A stretch of 64,000 nucleotides of DNA from Chryseobacterium tructae (GCF_030409875.1 NZ_JAUFQR010000001.1:372001-436000); one strand, 5' to 3'. Shown: positions 11,667-22,080, counted from the stretch's first letter. Made by a program: numbers and translations. Notes: generated from the sequence alone by a model not told the origin.

Positions 11667-12622
11667 TTATCCTTTAAACTGACCCATCGCAATGAATTTA
11701 TCTTGTCTTTGGGTTTCAAGCTCCTGTCCTGTAAATTTGGAGAAAGCTTTGATATTTTGTAAAATAGAATTTTTCAAGTTCAAATAAGTGGTCTCTTGAT
11801 CATAATGAGCGCCTCCAAGGGGTTCTTCAATAATTCCATCTATGAACTTTTCTCTTAAAGCATCTTTTGGAGTAAGATTTAATGCATTGGCAGCATCTTC
11901 TTTGTGATCCCAGTTTCTCCATAAGATAGAAGAGCAGCTTTCTGGTGCAATTACCGTATACCATGTATTTTCCAACATATATACTTTATTACCTACACCT
12001 ATTCCTAATGCTCCACCGCTGGCTCCTTCTCCGATGATGTAAGTGAAGATTGGCGTTTTCAGCTGAACCATTTCAAAAATATTTCTTGCAATAGCTTCAC
12101 CTTGTCCTCTTTCTTCAGCTTCCAATCCTGGGTAAGCTCCCGGTGTATCTACTAAAGTTACTACAGGGATATTGAACTTTTCAGCAAGCTTCATTAATCG
12201 TAAAGCTTTTCTATATCCTTCAGGATTTGGCATTCCAAATCTTCTGTGTTGTCTTTCCTTAGTTGTTCTTCCTTTTTGAGTCCCTATGATCATTACTCTC
12301 TGACCATCCAGGGTAATCAATCCTCCAATCATTGCCGGATCATCAGCGAAATTTCTGTCTCCATGAAGTTCTAAGAAACTGCCTTTGTCTGCCATTCCGT
12401 GGATATAGTCCAATGTATAAGGACGATCCGGGTGACGGGACAGTTGTACTCTTTGCCAAGGTGTAAGACTGCTGTAGATTTCTTTTTTCTTTCTAAAATC
12501 TTGTCCTCAATTTGGCTGCATGCTAATTTTACATCAACACCACTTTCTTCTCCTACTAAAGAACACGTCTGGTATTGATCCATCAATTCTTTGATAGGAA
12601 GTTCGAAACTTAAATATTCCAT
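11667..12622 (-). CDS. accA: Acetyl-CoA carboxylase carboxyltransferase subunit alpha (frameshifted in this sequence)
   Basis: Transfers the carboxyl group from carboxybiotin to acetyl-CoA, the first step of fatty acid synthesis, together with AccD. The sequence shows the AccA core: [43 protein letters not shown] and [12 protein letters not shown]. The N-terminus ([13 protein letters not shown]) is in another frame. The break is at the T6 run 12483-12488: adding one A on the coding strand gives [18 protein letters not shown], the expected AccA sequence, and a normal length of 318 residues. As the gene is essential, an undercalled homopolymer is the likely cause. A TACATTTG -7 box is present at 12646-12653. 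Confidence 0.93.
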
Positions 12623-12671
12623 TTCTTGAAGTAAATTAAATCTTTCAAATGTATGAAAAATTATGGTAATT

Positions 12672-14398
12672 CTATTTAAAATTATTTATAGCATTGCTTA
12701 TTCTAGAGGTACTTTCCTCTTTTCCAATGATTTCCAGAATGTCCGGAACGTCTGGGCCTTTCAATTCTCCTACTAAGGCTAAACGAAGTGGCATCATGAC
12801 TTTACCCATCCCCAAACCTTTATTTTCCGCGAAATCATGCATTGCCTGCTTTAATGTTTCTGCCGTAAAGTCTGTAGATTCAAATGTGGTAGCTAATTCT
12901 CCTAAAATAGCAGATGTTTCGTCATTCCATGCTTTTTTTGATGCTTTTTCGTCGTAAGAGATAGGTGCTTCAAAGAAGAATTTTCCGTTTTCATAAATAT
13001 CTTTCGGGAAAGTAGCTCTTTCTTTCATCAGAGGAATTACTTTTAATAGCTTTTCATCAGAAGCACTGGATAGATCAAGGTCTGAATTTTTAAGCATCTC
13101 AAGAAGTTCTTTATCCGATTTCATCTGAATATACTGATGGTTAAACCATTCCGATTTCTCTTTACTGAATCTTGCTCCTGCCTTGTGTACTTTATGAAGG
13201 TCAAATTCTTTAGCCATTTCCTCCAAAGGAAGAACTTCTTTATCATCTGCCGGAGACCATCCTAATAATGCTACCATATTGATGAATGCATCTGGAAGGT
13301 ATCCGTTTCTTTGTATCCTTTAGAAACAGCACCTGTTGCAGGATCTTTGAAATCAAGTGGAAATACCGGGAATCCGAATTTATCACCATCTCTTTTGCTT
13401 AATTTTCCTGAAAGTCCTTTCTTTAAAAATTGCTTTACAGCAGCCGTTAATGGATTATCTTTATCATTTTCGCCCAGCATAGATTTGAATCTAGGGCTTT
13501 TTACTTCCGCAAAGAAGGATTTGATCATAGGAGCAGACTCTTCGAAAGAGAACTGGCTATTTTTTGCCACAAATTCATCTGTAAAAGATTTTGTGATCCC
13601 GTCGATATTATCTTTATTGATTAATGCCGAAACATCAGGCTTTAGAATCAAAGAAAGGTGTGCAAATTGTGGCGCTTCCCAACCCATTGCTTCATATAAT
13701 AAAGTATGCAATCCTAAAGATGGCAGCCATTCTTCTCCACGGATAACATGAGAGATCTCCATTTCGTGGTCATCGATGATGTTGGCGAAGTGATACGTTG
13801 GCATTCCGTCATTTTTTACCAAAACTTTATCATCTAACGTATTGGTATTAACCGCAGATTTTCCACGGATGATATCTTCAAGATTCAATACTCTGTCTAC
13901 AGGCATTTTGAATCTTACCACATAAGGCGTTTTCTCATCCAATAATTTCTGAACTTCTTCCTCAGAAAGAGCAAGACTGTTTTTTAAACGGTTTCTCGTT
14001 TTATTATCATAAGAGAAAACCTCTCCGTTTGCTTCGAATTCTGCACGTACTGCATCTAATTCTTCCGGAGTATCAAATGCCATATAAGCATAATCTGTTT
14101 TCAAGATCTGCTCAGTATATCTGTCATAGATATCTCTTCTTTCAGATTGTCTGTAAGGGGCAAATTTTCCTCCTTTCTTAGGACTTTCATCAGGGATGAT
14201 TCCACACCATTCTAAAGCTTCTTCAATGTATTCTTCAGCTCCTTCTACATATCTTGCGGTATCTGTATCTTCAATTCTTAATACAAATTCTCCCCCTTGA
14301 TTTTTAGCAAAAAGATAATCATATAATGCGGTTCTTACGCCTCCCAAATGTAAAGGTCCGGTAGGACTTGGAGCAAAACGTACTCTTACTTTCTCCAT
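12672..14398 (-). CDS. gltX: Glutamate-tRNA ligase (frameshifted; with an unusual internal insertion)
   Basis: Charges tRNA-Glu. The N-terminus [14 protein letters not shown] and HLGG (HIGH motif) fix the start at 14398; a TAAATTTG -7 box at 14416-14423 rules out the longer reading from 14449. The second class I motif is [19 protein letters not shown]. The frame breaks near 13306-13308: one added A on the coding strand gives [10 protein letters not shown] followed by the anticodon-binding half ([13 protein letters not shown]). The repaired length is 575 residues against about 470-510 for most GluRS. The excess is a segment of about 70 residues between ILKPD and the KLSKR loop (roughly 13411-13632). 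Confidence 0.93.
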
Positions 14399-14415
14399 TT
14401 CAATTAAAATTTTTG

Positions 14416-14423
14416 CAAATTTA
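14416..14423 (-). promoter_or_regulatory. -7 element of the gltX promoter
   Basis: The minus strand reads TAAATTTG, matching TAnnTTTG, 18 bases before the MEKVRV start codon. It places the transcript start close to the gene and decides between the two possible starts. Confidence 0.55.
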
Positions 14424-14556
14424 CTTAAAATTATACGGTTGTGATACAATTATAACGGATAGTTGTTCTTGAATCTTAAATTTTTCCATTGTATTGATGG
14501 AAGAGATGTATAAGCAATGAACATTTCAGAAAAACCTATCGTGGATGGTAAAAAAA

Positions 14557-14596
14557 TACATTAAATCCCCACATGAAATGAAAGAGATTTAATGTA
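14557..14596 (-). terminator. Hairpin after the glycosyltransferase pair
   Basis: An 11-bp inverted repeat (TACATTAAATC / GATTTAATGTA) with an 18-base loop lies just past the stop at 14620 and is followed on the minus strand by T6. The long loop makes it weaker than the other terminators here. Confidence 0.6.
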
Positions 14597-14619
14597 CTGT
14601 AAGGTATGTAAATATTTTT

Positions 14620-15450
14620 CTAGAAAAGAGATCTTATCGCACGCTCAAGCTTATATATTGTTTTATACGTAAGAGTCTTCTTTATTGTTTTAAATGTTTG
14701 TCTGGTTTGAAATACATTTTGAATCTCAGCCAGAGAAAGATCAGAATCTAGAATTTTGGAATAAAGATCACGATGTTTATTGAAAATATAGCCTTCCATT
14801 TGATTCTGTCTGGCTTTACTTTCTTGCAGAGATTTTAACATAGAGTTTTCTCTTTGCCTGTAAAAAAACTGCACAGAGTCTAATTGTACAACATCATCAC
14901 CTTTCTTTAAAAGTTGAATCCAGAATTCCCAATCTTCATATCCAAATTTCATATGAGTATCATAACCTGAGGTTTTCAGATAATCTTCTTTCTTGAAAAT
15001 TCCGGAACAGAAAATATGATTAGCAAATAATAAGGCTTCATAATCGTACTTTCTAAGATCCCAAGGTTCATTTTTAGCATCAAAAAACTCAGCTTTACAG
15101 TATACTAAGGTAAGCTTTGGATTTTTTTCAAACTCTTTTTTAGCAAGTTCTATATATTGAGTTCCTATTTTATCATCACCATCCAAAGGAAGAATGTATT
15201 TTCCTTTTGCCGCTTTTATTCCATTATTTCTGCTGGCAGCAAGTCCTTGGTTTTCCTGATTAAGTTTGATGAAACGAGAATCTTTATTACAATAATTATC
15301 GATGATCGCTTCTGAATTATCCGTTGAACCATCATTTACGATGATGCATTCCCAGGCATCTGAGGTCTGAGCTATAACAGAATCTAAAGTTTCAGCAAGA
15401 TATTTCTCCTGATTGTAGCAGGGAACAATAATAGATACGATTTCATTCAT
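14620..15450 (-). CDS. Glycosyltransferase family 2
   Basis: A 276-residue GT-A fold enzyme. It starts with VSIIVPCYNQEKYLAETLDSV, then has the nucleotide-binding Asp in IVNDGSTDNSE (about residues 37-47), and the metal-binding motif LPLDGDDKI at about residue 92. YEDWEFWIQLL at about residue 170 is the usual acceptor-side acidic motif (ED) of inverting family 2 enzymes. It transfers a sugar from a nucleotide donor to a growing glycan at the cytoplasmic face. Its start overlaps the end of the next glycosyltransferase by four bases, so the two are co-translated. Donor and acceptor cannot be read from the sequence; a surface polysaccharide or LPS role is inferred. Confidence 0.9.
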   Translation of the reverse strand: MNEIVSIIVPCYNQEKYLAETLDSVIAQTSDAWECIIVNDGSTDNSEAIIDNYCNKDSRFIKLNQENQGLAASRNNGIKAAKGKYILPLDGDDKIGTQYIELAKKEFEKNPKLTLVYCKAEFFDAKNEPWDLRKYDYEALLFANHIFCSGIFKKEDYLKTSGYDTHMKFGYEDWEFWIQLLKKGDDVVQLDSVQFFYRQRENSMLKSLQESKARQNQMEGYIFNKHRDLYSKILDSDLSLAEIQNVFQTRQTFKTIKKTLTYKTIYKLERAIRSLF

Positions 15451-16349
15451 AATTTTCCTGTTTTTCCGATTAATCCATGAATAATTCCTTTGAAGATATT
15501 CTTGGAAAATGACATGTTTTCTTTAAAGCTTCCTTTGGAAGAGAAGAATTTTTTGCGGGCAACAATCATACGTTCCCGGATGACAAAAAATAAACTCCCG
15601 GAATATTTTTTAGTGAGCCAGATTCTATTTCTGGTCATATAGTATTCATATACTTTTCCTCTGGAACTGTCAGATTGATACGCAACAAGTTCTGTATCAA
15701 CCGCAATCTTCCATCGGTTACTCTTTTTGATCCTGTAGCACCATTCCGATTCTTCATAATACATGAATAAACCAGCTTCCATATATCCCATATCATCCAG
15801 AACTTCCTTTTTAAACATCATAGCACTTCCATTAATATATGCCATGTCGTAAGTCATTCCTTGGGGCTCTGCATCTTTTACATTTTTTAGGAAATTGATA
15901 TGATTTCCTTCAAATCCTTTTTTAGGATATAACAGGCCACCATCAGAAAAGATTAAATCAGGATTGCTATGATACAGTAATCTTGGCCCTAATACTCCCA
16001 GTGAAGGGTCTGATTTTAACTTTAAATAAAGCTGTTCAATCGTATAGGCATCTATATGGATATCCGGATTAAGAATGAAAAAATATTTTTTCCCCCATTC
16101 GATAGCCTGCTTAATGGCCCAGTTATTGGCATATGCATATCCAAGGTTATTTCCCATCTGATGAAAGAAAAATTGATGGGTATTACAATAGGCTTCTAAC
16201 TCTTTTCCATCGTTGGAGTTATTATCAAGAATAATAAAAGAATCATTGCTGATTTCTCCTTTATTGGTAAGTGTTGAGAGCTGTCTGATGATCTCTTTAG
16301 AAGAGTTATAATTTAATATTATTATAATTAATTCTTTTATATCTCTCAT
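15447..16349 (-). CDS. Glycosyltransferase family 2, rhamnosyltransferase-like
   Basis: A 300-residue protein of the GT2 subgroup typified by WbbL-like rhamnosyltransferases: an N-terminal LIIIILNYNSSKEI, the Asp motif IILDNNSNDG, an FILNPDIHI segment in place of the usual DxD, INGSAMMFKKEVLDDMG, and FMYYEESEWCYRIKK. This pattern (NPD, then Y-E-E-x-x-x-C/D) is typical of the subgroup. It overlaps the downstream family 2 gene by four bases and is divergent from a pair of GT4/GT1 enzymes with only 39 bases between the starts. The substrate is unknown; cell-surface glycan assembly is likely. Confidence 0.88.
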   Translation of the reverse strand: MRDIKELIIIILNYNSSKEIIRQLSTLTNKGEISNDSFIILDNNSNDGKELEAYCNTHQFFFHQMGNNLGYAYANNWAIKQAIEWGKKYFFILNPDIHIDAYTIEQLYLKLKSDPSLGVLGPRLLYHSNPDLIFSDGGLLYPKKGFEGNHINFLKNVKDAEPQGMTYDMAYINGSAMMFKKEVLDDMGYMEAGLFMYYEESEWCYRIKKSNRWKIAVDTELVAYQSDSSRGKVYEYYMTRNRIWLTKKYSGSLFFVIRERMIVARKKFFSSKGSFKENMSFSKNIFKGIIHGLIGKTGKL

Positions 16350-16388
16350 TAAATAGTCATATTTGTAGCCGCAAAAATAATAAATATA

Positions 16389-17516
16389 ATGAAAAAGAAA
16401 GTGCTTTATTTTATGCCTGATAATCCGATGTCTGGAAAGGCCGGAAATACAACCAGGCTTAATTATATGCTTTCTTATTTCAATGAAAACAAGGATCTGG
16501 ATGTTACTTTTGTCTCGTTAAGGGATTGGGGGATGTGGAGAAAAGAAGAAGAGATCCTGTTTCATAAAAAATTTCCGAATATTCAGTTGCATCTTTTGGA
16601 TAAAAAATACAAAAAGAGTTTTTTGAAATATCTTTTTCTGTATAAAATACCTTATCTATTTAAAAGAAATTCTATCGATACAACGAGCTATATTCTTAGG
16701 AGAGAATTTTCAGATATTATTAAGAACTCAGCTTTTGAGGTGGTACTAATAAGTTATGCTACTTGGGGAAGATTGATCAATGAAGTTCCTTCCGGTGTCT
16801 ATAAAATTATAGATACCCATGATTTTATTACCGCACAAAGCCGTCATAAGCGTACCATTGGAAAATTATTTCAGGATGAGATTTCCATTTTAAAGCAATA
16901 TGATAATATATGGACTTATTCAGTAGAGGAAGAATATATATTTGATCAGTTTACCGATAAAAAGGTTACTTTGATGCCCGTTTCATTCCCTGAAAATATT
17001 GATGGACAGAAATCTGAGCTTAAATATGATATTATTTACGTGGCCAGTGATAATCCACACAATATAAAAGGAATTCAGTGGTTTTTAAAAGAAGTGTTAC
17101 CTTTGCTGAAGAATGTTAAAATTCATATCATCGGTAAAATTGGTAAGGCAATTGCAGAAGATTATCCAAATGTCATTAAATATGGGATGGTAGATGATTT
17201 ACAAGAGTTCTACAATCATGCAAAAATTGCCATTTGTCCGATGTTGAGCGGAACTGGTGTGAAAATTAAAGTACTGGAAGCCTTATCTTATGGGTTGCCG
17301 GTAGTAACGAACAGAAGAGGAGTAGATGGGCTCATTAATAAAAAAAATAACGGATGCTTAGTAAGCCAGGATCCTGTAGAATTTTCAAAAGCAATTCATC
17401 AGTTAATGAGTGATGATGTCTTTTATGAAAAGATAAAAACGCAGGGTATTTGTTATTTTAAAGAAAACCACAACTCAAAAATAGAAAAAGAAATTCTTGA
17501 TTCTATTTTTTTATAA
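16389..17516 (+). CDS. Glycosyltransferase family 4-like
   Basis: A 375-residue GT-B fold protein. The N-terminal half holds a glycine-containing loop (DNPMSGKAGNTTRL) and the acceptor domain (IIDTHDFITAQSRH). The C-terminal donor domain has IIYVASDNPHNIKGIQWF, IHIIGKIG, and the motif ICPMLSGTGVKIKVLEALSYGLPVV (shortened: GTGVKIKVLEAL), in which the Glu of the E-x7-E-like region binds the nucleotide sugar. It is the first gene of a plus-strand pair, with the next start only 5 bases after its stop. Likely cytoplasmic; adds a sugar to a surface polysaccharide. Its substrates cannot be assigned from sequence. Confidence 0.85.
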   Translation: MKKKVLYFMPDNPMSGKAGNTTRLNYMLSYFNENKDLDVTFVSLRDWGMWRKEEEILFHKKFPNIQLHLLDKKYKKSFLKYLFLYKIPYLFKRNSIDTTSYILRREFSDIIKNSAFEVVLISYATWGRLINEVPSGVYKIIDTHDFITAQSRHKRTIGKLFQDEISILKQYDNIWTYSVEEEYIFDQFTDKKVTLMPVSFPENIDGQKSELKYDIIYVASDNPHNIKGIQWFLKEVLPLLKNVKIHIIGKIGKAIAEDYPNVIKYGMVDDLQEFYNHAKIAICPMLSGTGVKIKVLEALSYGLPVVTNRRGVDGLINKKNNGCLVSQDPVEFSKAIHQLMSDDVFYEKIKTQGICYFKENHNSKIEKEILDSIFL

Positions 17517-17521
17517 AATTT

Positions 17522-18607
17522 ATGAAGAAAAAAATCTTAATTGATCTCGAACGTCTAAGATACCCCAATTCAGGAATAGCTAATGTATTTAGAAACCTCG
17601 CAAAAGGATTACAAGAGGGGAATTCTAAGTTTGAAATGTTTTTTTTCGGTAAAAAAGAACAGCTTGAAAAAATCGAGCCTACACCGAATTGTGTTTACTG
17701 GAACAAAACACATCGTTTTTTTGAGCGTTTCAGTGGAGAATTTGACCTTATCCATGTGAGCCACCAGCTATCCTCTTATTTTCATAGAAATTATAAAGAT
17801 ACGGTAAAGATTGTTACTCTTCATGACCTGAATTTTTTATACGAAAATCTTACCGACTTCAAAAAAAGAAAGATGTTGGGGAAAGTGAGAAGTAATGTGA
17901 AAAATGCTGATTACATTGTCTGTATTTCAGAATACGCAAAACAGGATTTTATTCAGAATAAGAAACTTTTTACTTTTACTAAGCTTAAAGATGTCGTTGT
18001 CATTCACAATGGTATTCATCTTCCAGAGCATAGAGAATATCAGCTAGGAAAATACAATTATTTAAAAGACAAAAAATATATTTTAAATATCGGAGTACTT
18101 TTCAATAAAAAAAATCAGCTGACTTTGGTTGAAATGCTTCCTTATATTGAAGAAGATCTAGTACTTATCGCCTCAGATGAAAAGTCATCTTATGCGGATG
18201 AAGTAAGAAAAAGAATCAAAGAATTACATCTGGAACAAAGAGTTCATTTTCTTAAAAACCTTTCAGAGGAAGAAAAATATGCCGTGATTCAGCATTCGGA
18301 AGCGATGTGTCATCCTTCTATTGCTGAAGGTTTTGGAATTCCGCCTATTGAAGCCATGGCTTTTGGTAAGCCTGTTTTCCTTTCGAAATACACGAGCCTT
18401 CCGGAAATTGGTGGTGATGCCGCTTTTTATTTTGACAGTTTTGAACCGAAATCAATGGCTAAGCTATTTCATGATAAAATAAATCTTTATCGCAGCCATG
18501 AAAAAGAAATGAGTCAGGAAATAAAAAATTGGACAGAGCAATATAGTTATACCGCAATGTCCAATAATTATCTTAAGTTTTATGAATCTGTTCTGAAGAA
18601 AAATTAA
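17522..18607 (+). CDS. Glycosyltransferase family 1/4
   Basis: A 361-residue GT-B protein. The first half contains [21 protein letters not shown] and [10 protein letters not shown], the usual acceptor-side signature for mannosyl- and related transferases. The donor half contains [13 protein letters not shown] and the E-x7-E motif in [19 protein letters not shown] (about residues 272-290), followed by [14 protein letters not shown], which is typical of WbaZ/MtfB-like enzymes. It forms an operon with the preceding GT4 gene. Its stop overlaps the convergent ornithine aminotransferase gene by four bases. Role inferred: extension of LPS or exopolysaccharide. Confidence 0.87.
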   Translation: MKKKILIDLERLRYPNSGIANVFRNLAKGLQEGNSKFEMFFFGKKEQLEKIEPTPNCVYWNKTHRFFERFSGEFDLIHVSHQLSSYFHRNYKDTVKIVTLHDLNFLYENLTDFKKRKMLGKVRSNVKNADYIVCISEYAKQDFIQNKKLFTFTKLKDVVVIHNGIHLPEHREYQLGKYNYLKDKKYILNIGVLFNKKNQLTLVEMLPYIEEDLVLIASDEKSSYADEVRKRIKELHLEQRVHFLKNLSEEEKYAVIQHSEAMCHPSIAEGFGIPPIEAMAFGKPVFLSKYTSLPEIGGDAAFYFDSFEPKSMAKLFHDKINLYRSHEKEMSQEIKNWTEQYSYTAMSNNYLKFYESVLKKN

Positions 18608-19854
18608 GCTTTATATTCCAGAATAGTTTTCTCAATAATTTTTACACAATCCATTAATTGCTCTTCAGTAATTACCAATGGTGGTGCTAATCTGATGATG
18701 TTCCCATGTGTTGGTTTTGCCAGTAATCCGTTTTCTTTTAATTGTAAACAAAGATTCCATGCTGTAGAGCTTTCCGGAGTATCATTAATTAGAATTGCAT
18801 TCAGAAGTCCTTTTCCTCTTACCTTTGTAATAAGACCTGTTTTTTCTATCAGCTTATTGATCTCGGCTCTGAAAAGCTGTCCAAGTTCTTCTGCTCTTTC
18901 CGATAATTTTTCATCAGCTACTACATCTAATGCGGCTACAGCTACTGCACAGGCAATCGGGTTTCCACCAAATGTAGAACCGTGTTGACCTGGTTTAATA
19001 ACATTCATGATCTCATCATTAGCCAAAACTGCGGATACTGGATACATACCTCCTGAAAGTGCTTTTCCAAGGATTAGAATATCCGGCTGTACATTTTCGT
19101 GATGACAAGCGATCAGTTTTCCTGTTCTTGCAATCCCTGTCTGTACTTCATCGGCAATGAAAAGAACATTGTGTTTCTTACACAATTCGGATGCATTTTT
19201 AAGGAAGTTTTCATCCGGAACATACACACCAGCTTCACCCTGAATAGGCTCTACAAGGAAGGCAGCAATGTTTCCTGCTTCTCTGGTAAGTATTTCTTCC
19301 AATGCGGTAAGATCATTGTAAGGAATTTTGATAAATCCTGGAGTAAAAGGGCCATAGTTTTGGTTAGCATCCGGATCATTAGAGAAAGAAACGATGGTAG
19401 TGGTTCTTCCGTGAAAGTTATTTTCACAAACGATAATTTTTGCAGCATTTTCCGCAATACCTTTTACTTCATAGCTCCATTTTCTGGCAAGCTTTACCGC
19501 TGTTTCTACAGCTTCAGCTCCAGAATTCATAGGTAATACTTTATCAAATCCGAAAAGAGTAGTGATCTTCTGCTCATATTCTCCCAACTTAGAGTTGTAG
19601 AATGCTCTTGACGTTAAAGCTAATTTTTTTGCCTGCTCTACTAGTGCTTCTACAATTTTAGGGTGTGAATGCCCTTGGTTGACAGCAGAATATGCTGAAA
19701 GAAAATCATAATACCTTTTTCCCTCTACGTCCCAAACGAAAACACCTTCTCCGCGATCCAGAACTACTGGTAGAGGGTGATAGTTATGCGCTCCATGTTT
19801 GTCTTCAAGGTCAATAAAGTACTGTGAGTTTTTTGTTGTTTCTGCTGTTGACAT
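18604..19854 (-). CDS. rocD: Ornithine-oxo-acid aminotransferase
   Basis: A PLP-dependent class III aminotransferase that converts ornithine and 2-oxoglutarate to glutamate semialdehyde and glutamate, linking arginine breakdown to proline and glutamate. It carries the family landmarks: [18 protein letters not shown] (cofactor phosphate loop), [31 protein letters not shown] (the Asp that holds the PLP nitrogen), and [16 protein letters not shown] with the Schiff-base lysine at about residue 255. The length of 416 residues is normal. I chose MSTAETTK as the start because a TAAATTTG -7 box at 19870-19877 would overlap or lie beyond the longer start at 19872. It is convergent with the glycosyltransferase pair. 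Confidence 0.93.
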   Translation of the reverse strand: MSTAETTKNSQYFIDLEDKHGAHNYHPLPVVLDRGEGVFVWDVEGKRYYDFLSAYSAVNQGHSHPKIVEALVEQAKKLALTSRAFYNSKLGEYEQKITTLFGFDKVLPMNSGAEAVETAVKLARKWSYEVKGIAENAAKIIVCENNFHGRTTTIVSFSNDPDANQNYGPFTPGFIKIPYNDLTALEEILTREAGNIAAFLVEPIQGEAGVYVPDENFLKNASELCKKHNVLFIADEVQTGIARTGKLIACHHENVQPDILILGKALSGGMYPVSAVLANDEIMNVIKPGQHGSTFGGNPIACAVAVAALDVVADEKLSERAEELGQLFRAEINKLIEKTGLITKVRGKGLLNAILINDTPESSTAWNLCLQLKENGLLAKPTHGNIIRLAPPLVITEEQLMDCVKIIEKTILEYKA

Positions 19855-19877
19855 ATTGTTGGTTTTTGACAAATTTA

Positions 19878-20220
19878 CATAATATTAATGAGATCATTCA
19901 ACAAAAATAGACTCCAGTATATGGCTGTAATTGAAGTGTATTTTAGGGGCAAAACAGCTTGTATTGGAAAATATTTTCTTAGCGGATAAACTGTTGTAGG
20001 TATTCTATCTTTAATCATGGTAAACTTATTATTATGCGCTTTATTCAACTAAATGAGGTAATTGTTTTTTCTTTGCTAAAAGGATTTTTTGAAAGTATTA
20101 TTCTTAAAATAATCTAAATCATATGATCATTTTGAATGCTATTCCCATTGGCCATGATAAAAATAAAAAGGATAAAAGATATAGTGTTGAAAACAGATAA
20201 ATGATTTAAAAATCAATACG
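19878..20220. other. Intergenic stretch without a recognisable gene
   Basis: AT-rich DNA between two minus-strand genes. I see no open frame of useful length, no tRNA-like fold and no strong hairpin. It probably contains the untranslated end of the SanA-like gene and distal promoter sequence of rocD. Confidence 0.4.
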
Positions 20221-20772
20221 TTATATATAATAAGCGAAAAACTCTCTGAAAACCGAATAGAAGTCTCTTATTTCAAAATAGACAGGACTTGAACTTTCAA
20301 TATTTTTGAAACCATGTTCTTTGAACAATTTTTTAATTCGGGTCTGATGATAAAACTGTGATACGGAAATTATCCTGTTATATTTTAGACTATCAGTGAT
20401 TTTAATGGTGTTGATAACTGTCTTTTCTGTGTTATCCCCAAAGTTATCCCCAATGATCTTTTCTGTTGGAACATTGTTTTTAACCAGATAGTGTTTCATT
20501 TCTGTGCCTTCCCAATAGCCTTCTTTACCCAAACCACCACTTACCAAGATCTCTTTGATTTGTTTTTTCTGATAGAGTTCAATGCTTTTATCTAATCTTG
20601 CTTTTAATCGTGGAGAAAGTGTTCCGTCCTCGTTTACTTTATTCCCGAAGACCACTGCAAGATCTGCTTTCTGTTTGGAATTTGTAAATCCATCATAAGT
20701 AATATACAAAGAATGAATAATAAACCAGGAAAGCCCTGCAATGAGAATATATTTGATGATAATTTTCAACAT
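20221..20772 (-). CDS. SanA/ElyC/YdcF-family membrane protein (DUF218)
   Basis: A 183-residue protein with one N-terminal membrane helix (about residues 5-25) followed by a DUF218 domain facing the periplasm. The core shows ADLAVVFGNKVNEDGTLSPRL, LVSGGLGKEGYWEGTEM and the usual DNFGDNTEKTVINT, then SVSQFYHQTRIKKL. This motif order (GxxxxxDGTLSPRLxxRL, S-G-G, NTxxN) matches the SanA branch, which is linked to envelope barrier function in E. coli; the reaction is unknown. It stands alone, with about 350 bases downstream and 110 upstream free of genes. Confidence 0.85.
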   Translation of the reverse strand: MLKIIIKYILIAGLSWFIIHSLYITYDGFTNSKQKADLAVVFGNKVNEDGTLSPRLKARLDKSIELYQKKQIKEILVSGGLGKEGYWEGTEMKHYLVKNNVPTEKIIGDNFGDNTEKTVINTIKITDSLKYNRIISVSQFYHQTRIKKLFKEHGFKNIESSSPVYFEIRDFYSVFREFFAYYI

Positions 20773-20881
20773 ATTATTTATTTTAAAATCAGAGAGGTAC
20801 TTTTGTATTTATCCGGCCCAAAATCTATTTTTACTATATTAATTCATAGCTATTATTCAACGATTACATTATAAGTTGTGT

Positions 20882-22003
20882 CTAGTACGAAATATCAAAC
20901 ACTTTTTCCATTTGCTTTTCGTTGATGGAATTAGGCGTTGCTTTTAATAAAGTATTTCGAAGCCAAATTACCAACCTGTTTTCATAATGAGACACTTTAC
21001 CAATGGTTGAACTCGTGTTAACGATATAATGCGCTTTTTTCATACGCAGCTTTTCGTATTGTATGAAAACTTCATCCACATTCATTCCTTCACCAAAAAG
21101 CTTTCCGAGAATGTAGGCATCTTCAATGGCCTGGCAAGCACCTTGCCCCATATTAGGAGTGGTTGCATGCGCGGCATCACCAATCAAACAAACGCGATCT
21201 TTTTGCCATTGAAAAATCGGTTCCAAATCGATAATGTCGCTAACAAATATTTTTTCTTTAGGAGTCTCGGAAATCATTTTGGGGACTTCTGGATTAAACT
21301 CGGCAAAAAGTTCTGTAAGAGTATTCGGATTTTTAACCAAGTTCTCGTTCACCACAGCGTACCAATATACTTTTTGGTCATTAATTCTCACGAAACCGAA
21401 GCGTTTGCCTTTTCCCCAAGCTTCATAGGCTTGATGATCGTATTTTGCTGTCCAATCGAATTCGTCAACACCACGCCAGCATTTTTGTTGGGAAGATCTT
21501 GTTTTTCCCATGTTTAAAATCTGATGCCGAACTACCGATTTAATTCCATCTGCACCAATGACAACGTCTGCATTAGTGATAGTTCCATCTTCAAAAGTGA
21601 GTTTGTAGCCATTTTCCTGTTCGATTTTGGATAAGCGCTTAGAAAGTTCAATATTTTCAAAACCAATTTCCTCAGCCAGAATCATCTGCAAATCGCCACG
21701 ATGAATGGCAATGTTATATACTCCATATTTATGTTCGAATTTGCTCAGTTGTACATTCGATAAGGTTTTGAGCTGGGGATCAGTAATGTTAATCGTTGAA
21801 ATTTTGTGACCTGCTTTTTCGATTTTGTGGCGAATGCCAAGTTTGTCAAAAACCTGCATTGCATTATTGGCCATGATAATTCCAGCACCGACAGGTTTTA
21901 TCTCGGGTGCACTTTCGTAAATGGTAATGTCCAGATTATTTTTTTGCAGGGCCAAAGCTGTTGTCAAGCCACCAATTCCACCACCGATAATTGCTATTTT
22001 CAT
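20882..22003 (-). CDS. FAD-dependent monooxygenase (salicylate-hydroxylase-like)
   Basis: A 373-residue class A flavoprotein monooxygenase. The N-terminal dinucleotide-binding motif is AIIGGGIGGLTTALALQ. The DG motif is VVIGADGIKSVVRHQ at about residue 160, and the GD motif is VCLIGDAAHATTPNMGQGAC at about residue 280. It would use NAD(P)H and oxygen to hydroxylate a small substrate in the cytoplasm; the substrate is not predictable. A TAATTTTG box at 22028-22035 places the transcript start after the alternative codon at 22030, so the start is MKIAII. It lies 77 bases after a Crp-type regulator gene on the same strand, which may control it. It lacks overall resemblance to TetX. Confidence 0.88.
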   Translation of the reverse strand: MKIAIIGGGIGGLTTALALQKNNLDITIYESAPEIKPVGAGIIMANNAMQVFDKLGIRHKIEKAGHKISTINITDPQLKTLSNVQLSKFEHKYGVYNIAIHRGDLQMILAEEIGFENIELSKRLSKIEQENGYKLTFEDGTITNADVVIGADGIKSVVRHQILNMGKTRSSQQKCWRGVDEFDWTAKYDHQAYEAWGKGKRFGFVRINDQKVYWYAVVNENLVKNPNTLTELFAEFNPEVPKMISETPKEKIFVSDIIDLEPIFQWQKDRVCLIGDAAHATTPNMGQGACQAIEDAYILGKLFGEGMNVDEVFIQYEKLRMKKAHYIVNTSSTIGKVSHYENRLVIWLRNTLLKATPNSINEKQMEKVFDISY

Positions 22004-22027
22004 TGTGATTACATTTATATAATGAGG

Positions 22028-22035
22028 CAAAATTA
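22028..22035 (-). promoter_or_regulatory. -7 element before the FAD monooxygenase
   Basis: The minus strand reads TAATTTTG, matching TAnnTTTG, about 25 bases before the chosen start codon. No TTTG box is found at the ideal spacing. Confidence 0.45.
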
Positions 22036-22080
22036 AAAGTCAGAAAAGCCAAAAACGTTCACTTAAGGTAATTTCTTGAA

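Noticed and set aside
19099..19536. A plus-strand open frame of 145 codons opposite rocD
   Set aside because: It lies wholly antisense to a conserved enzyme with all its motifs, and its Ser/Cys/Phe-rich composition is that of a shadow frame.
20882..22003. A tetracycline-inactivating TetX enzyme
   Set aside because: The flavin motifs are shared with all class A monooxygenases, but the rest of the sequence does not resemble TetX.
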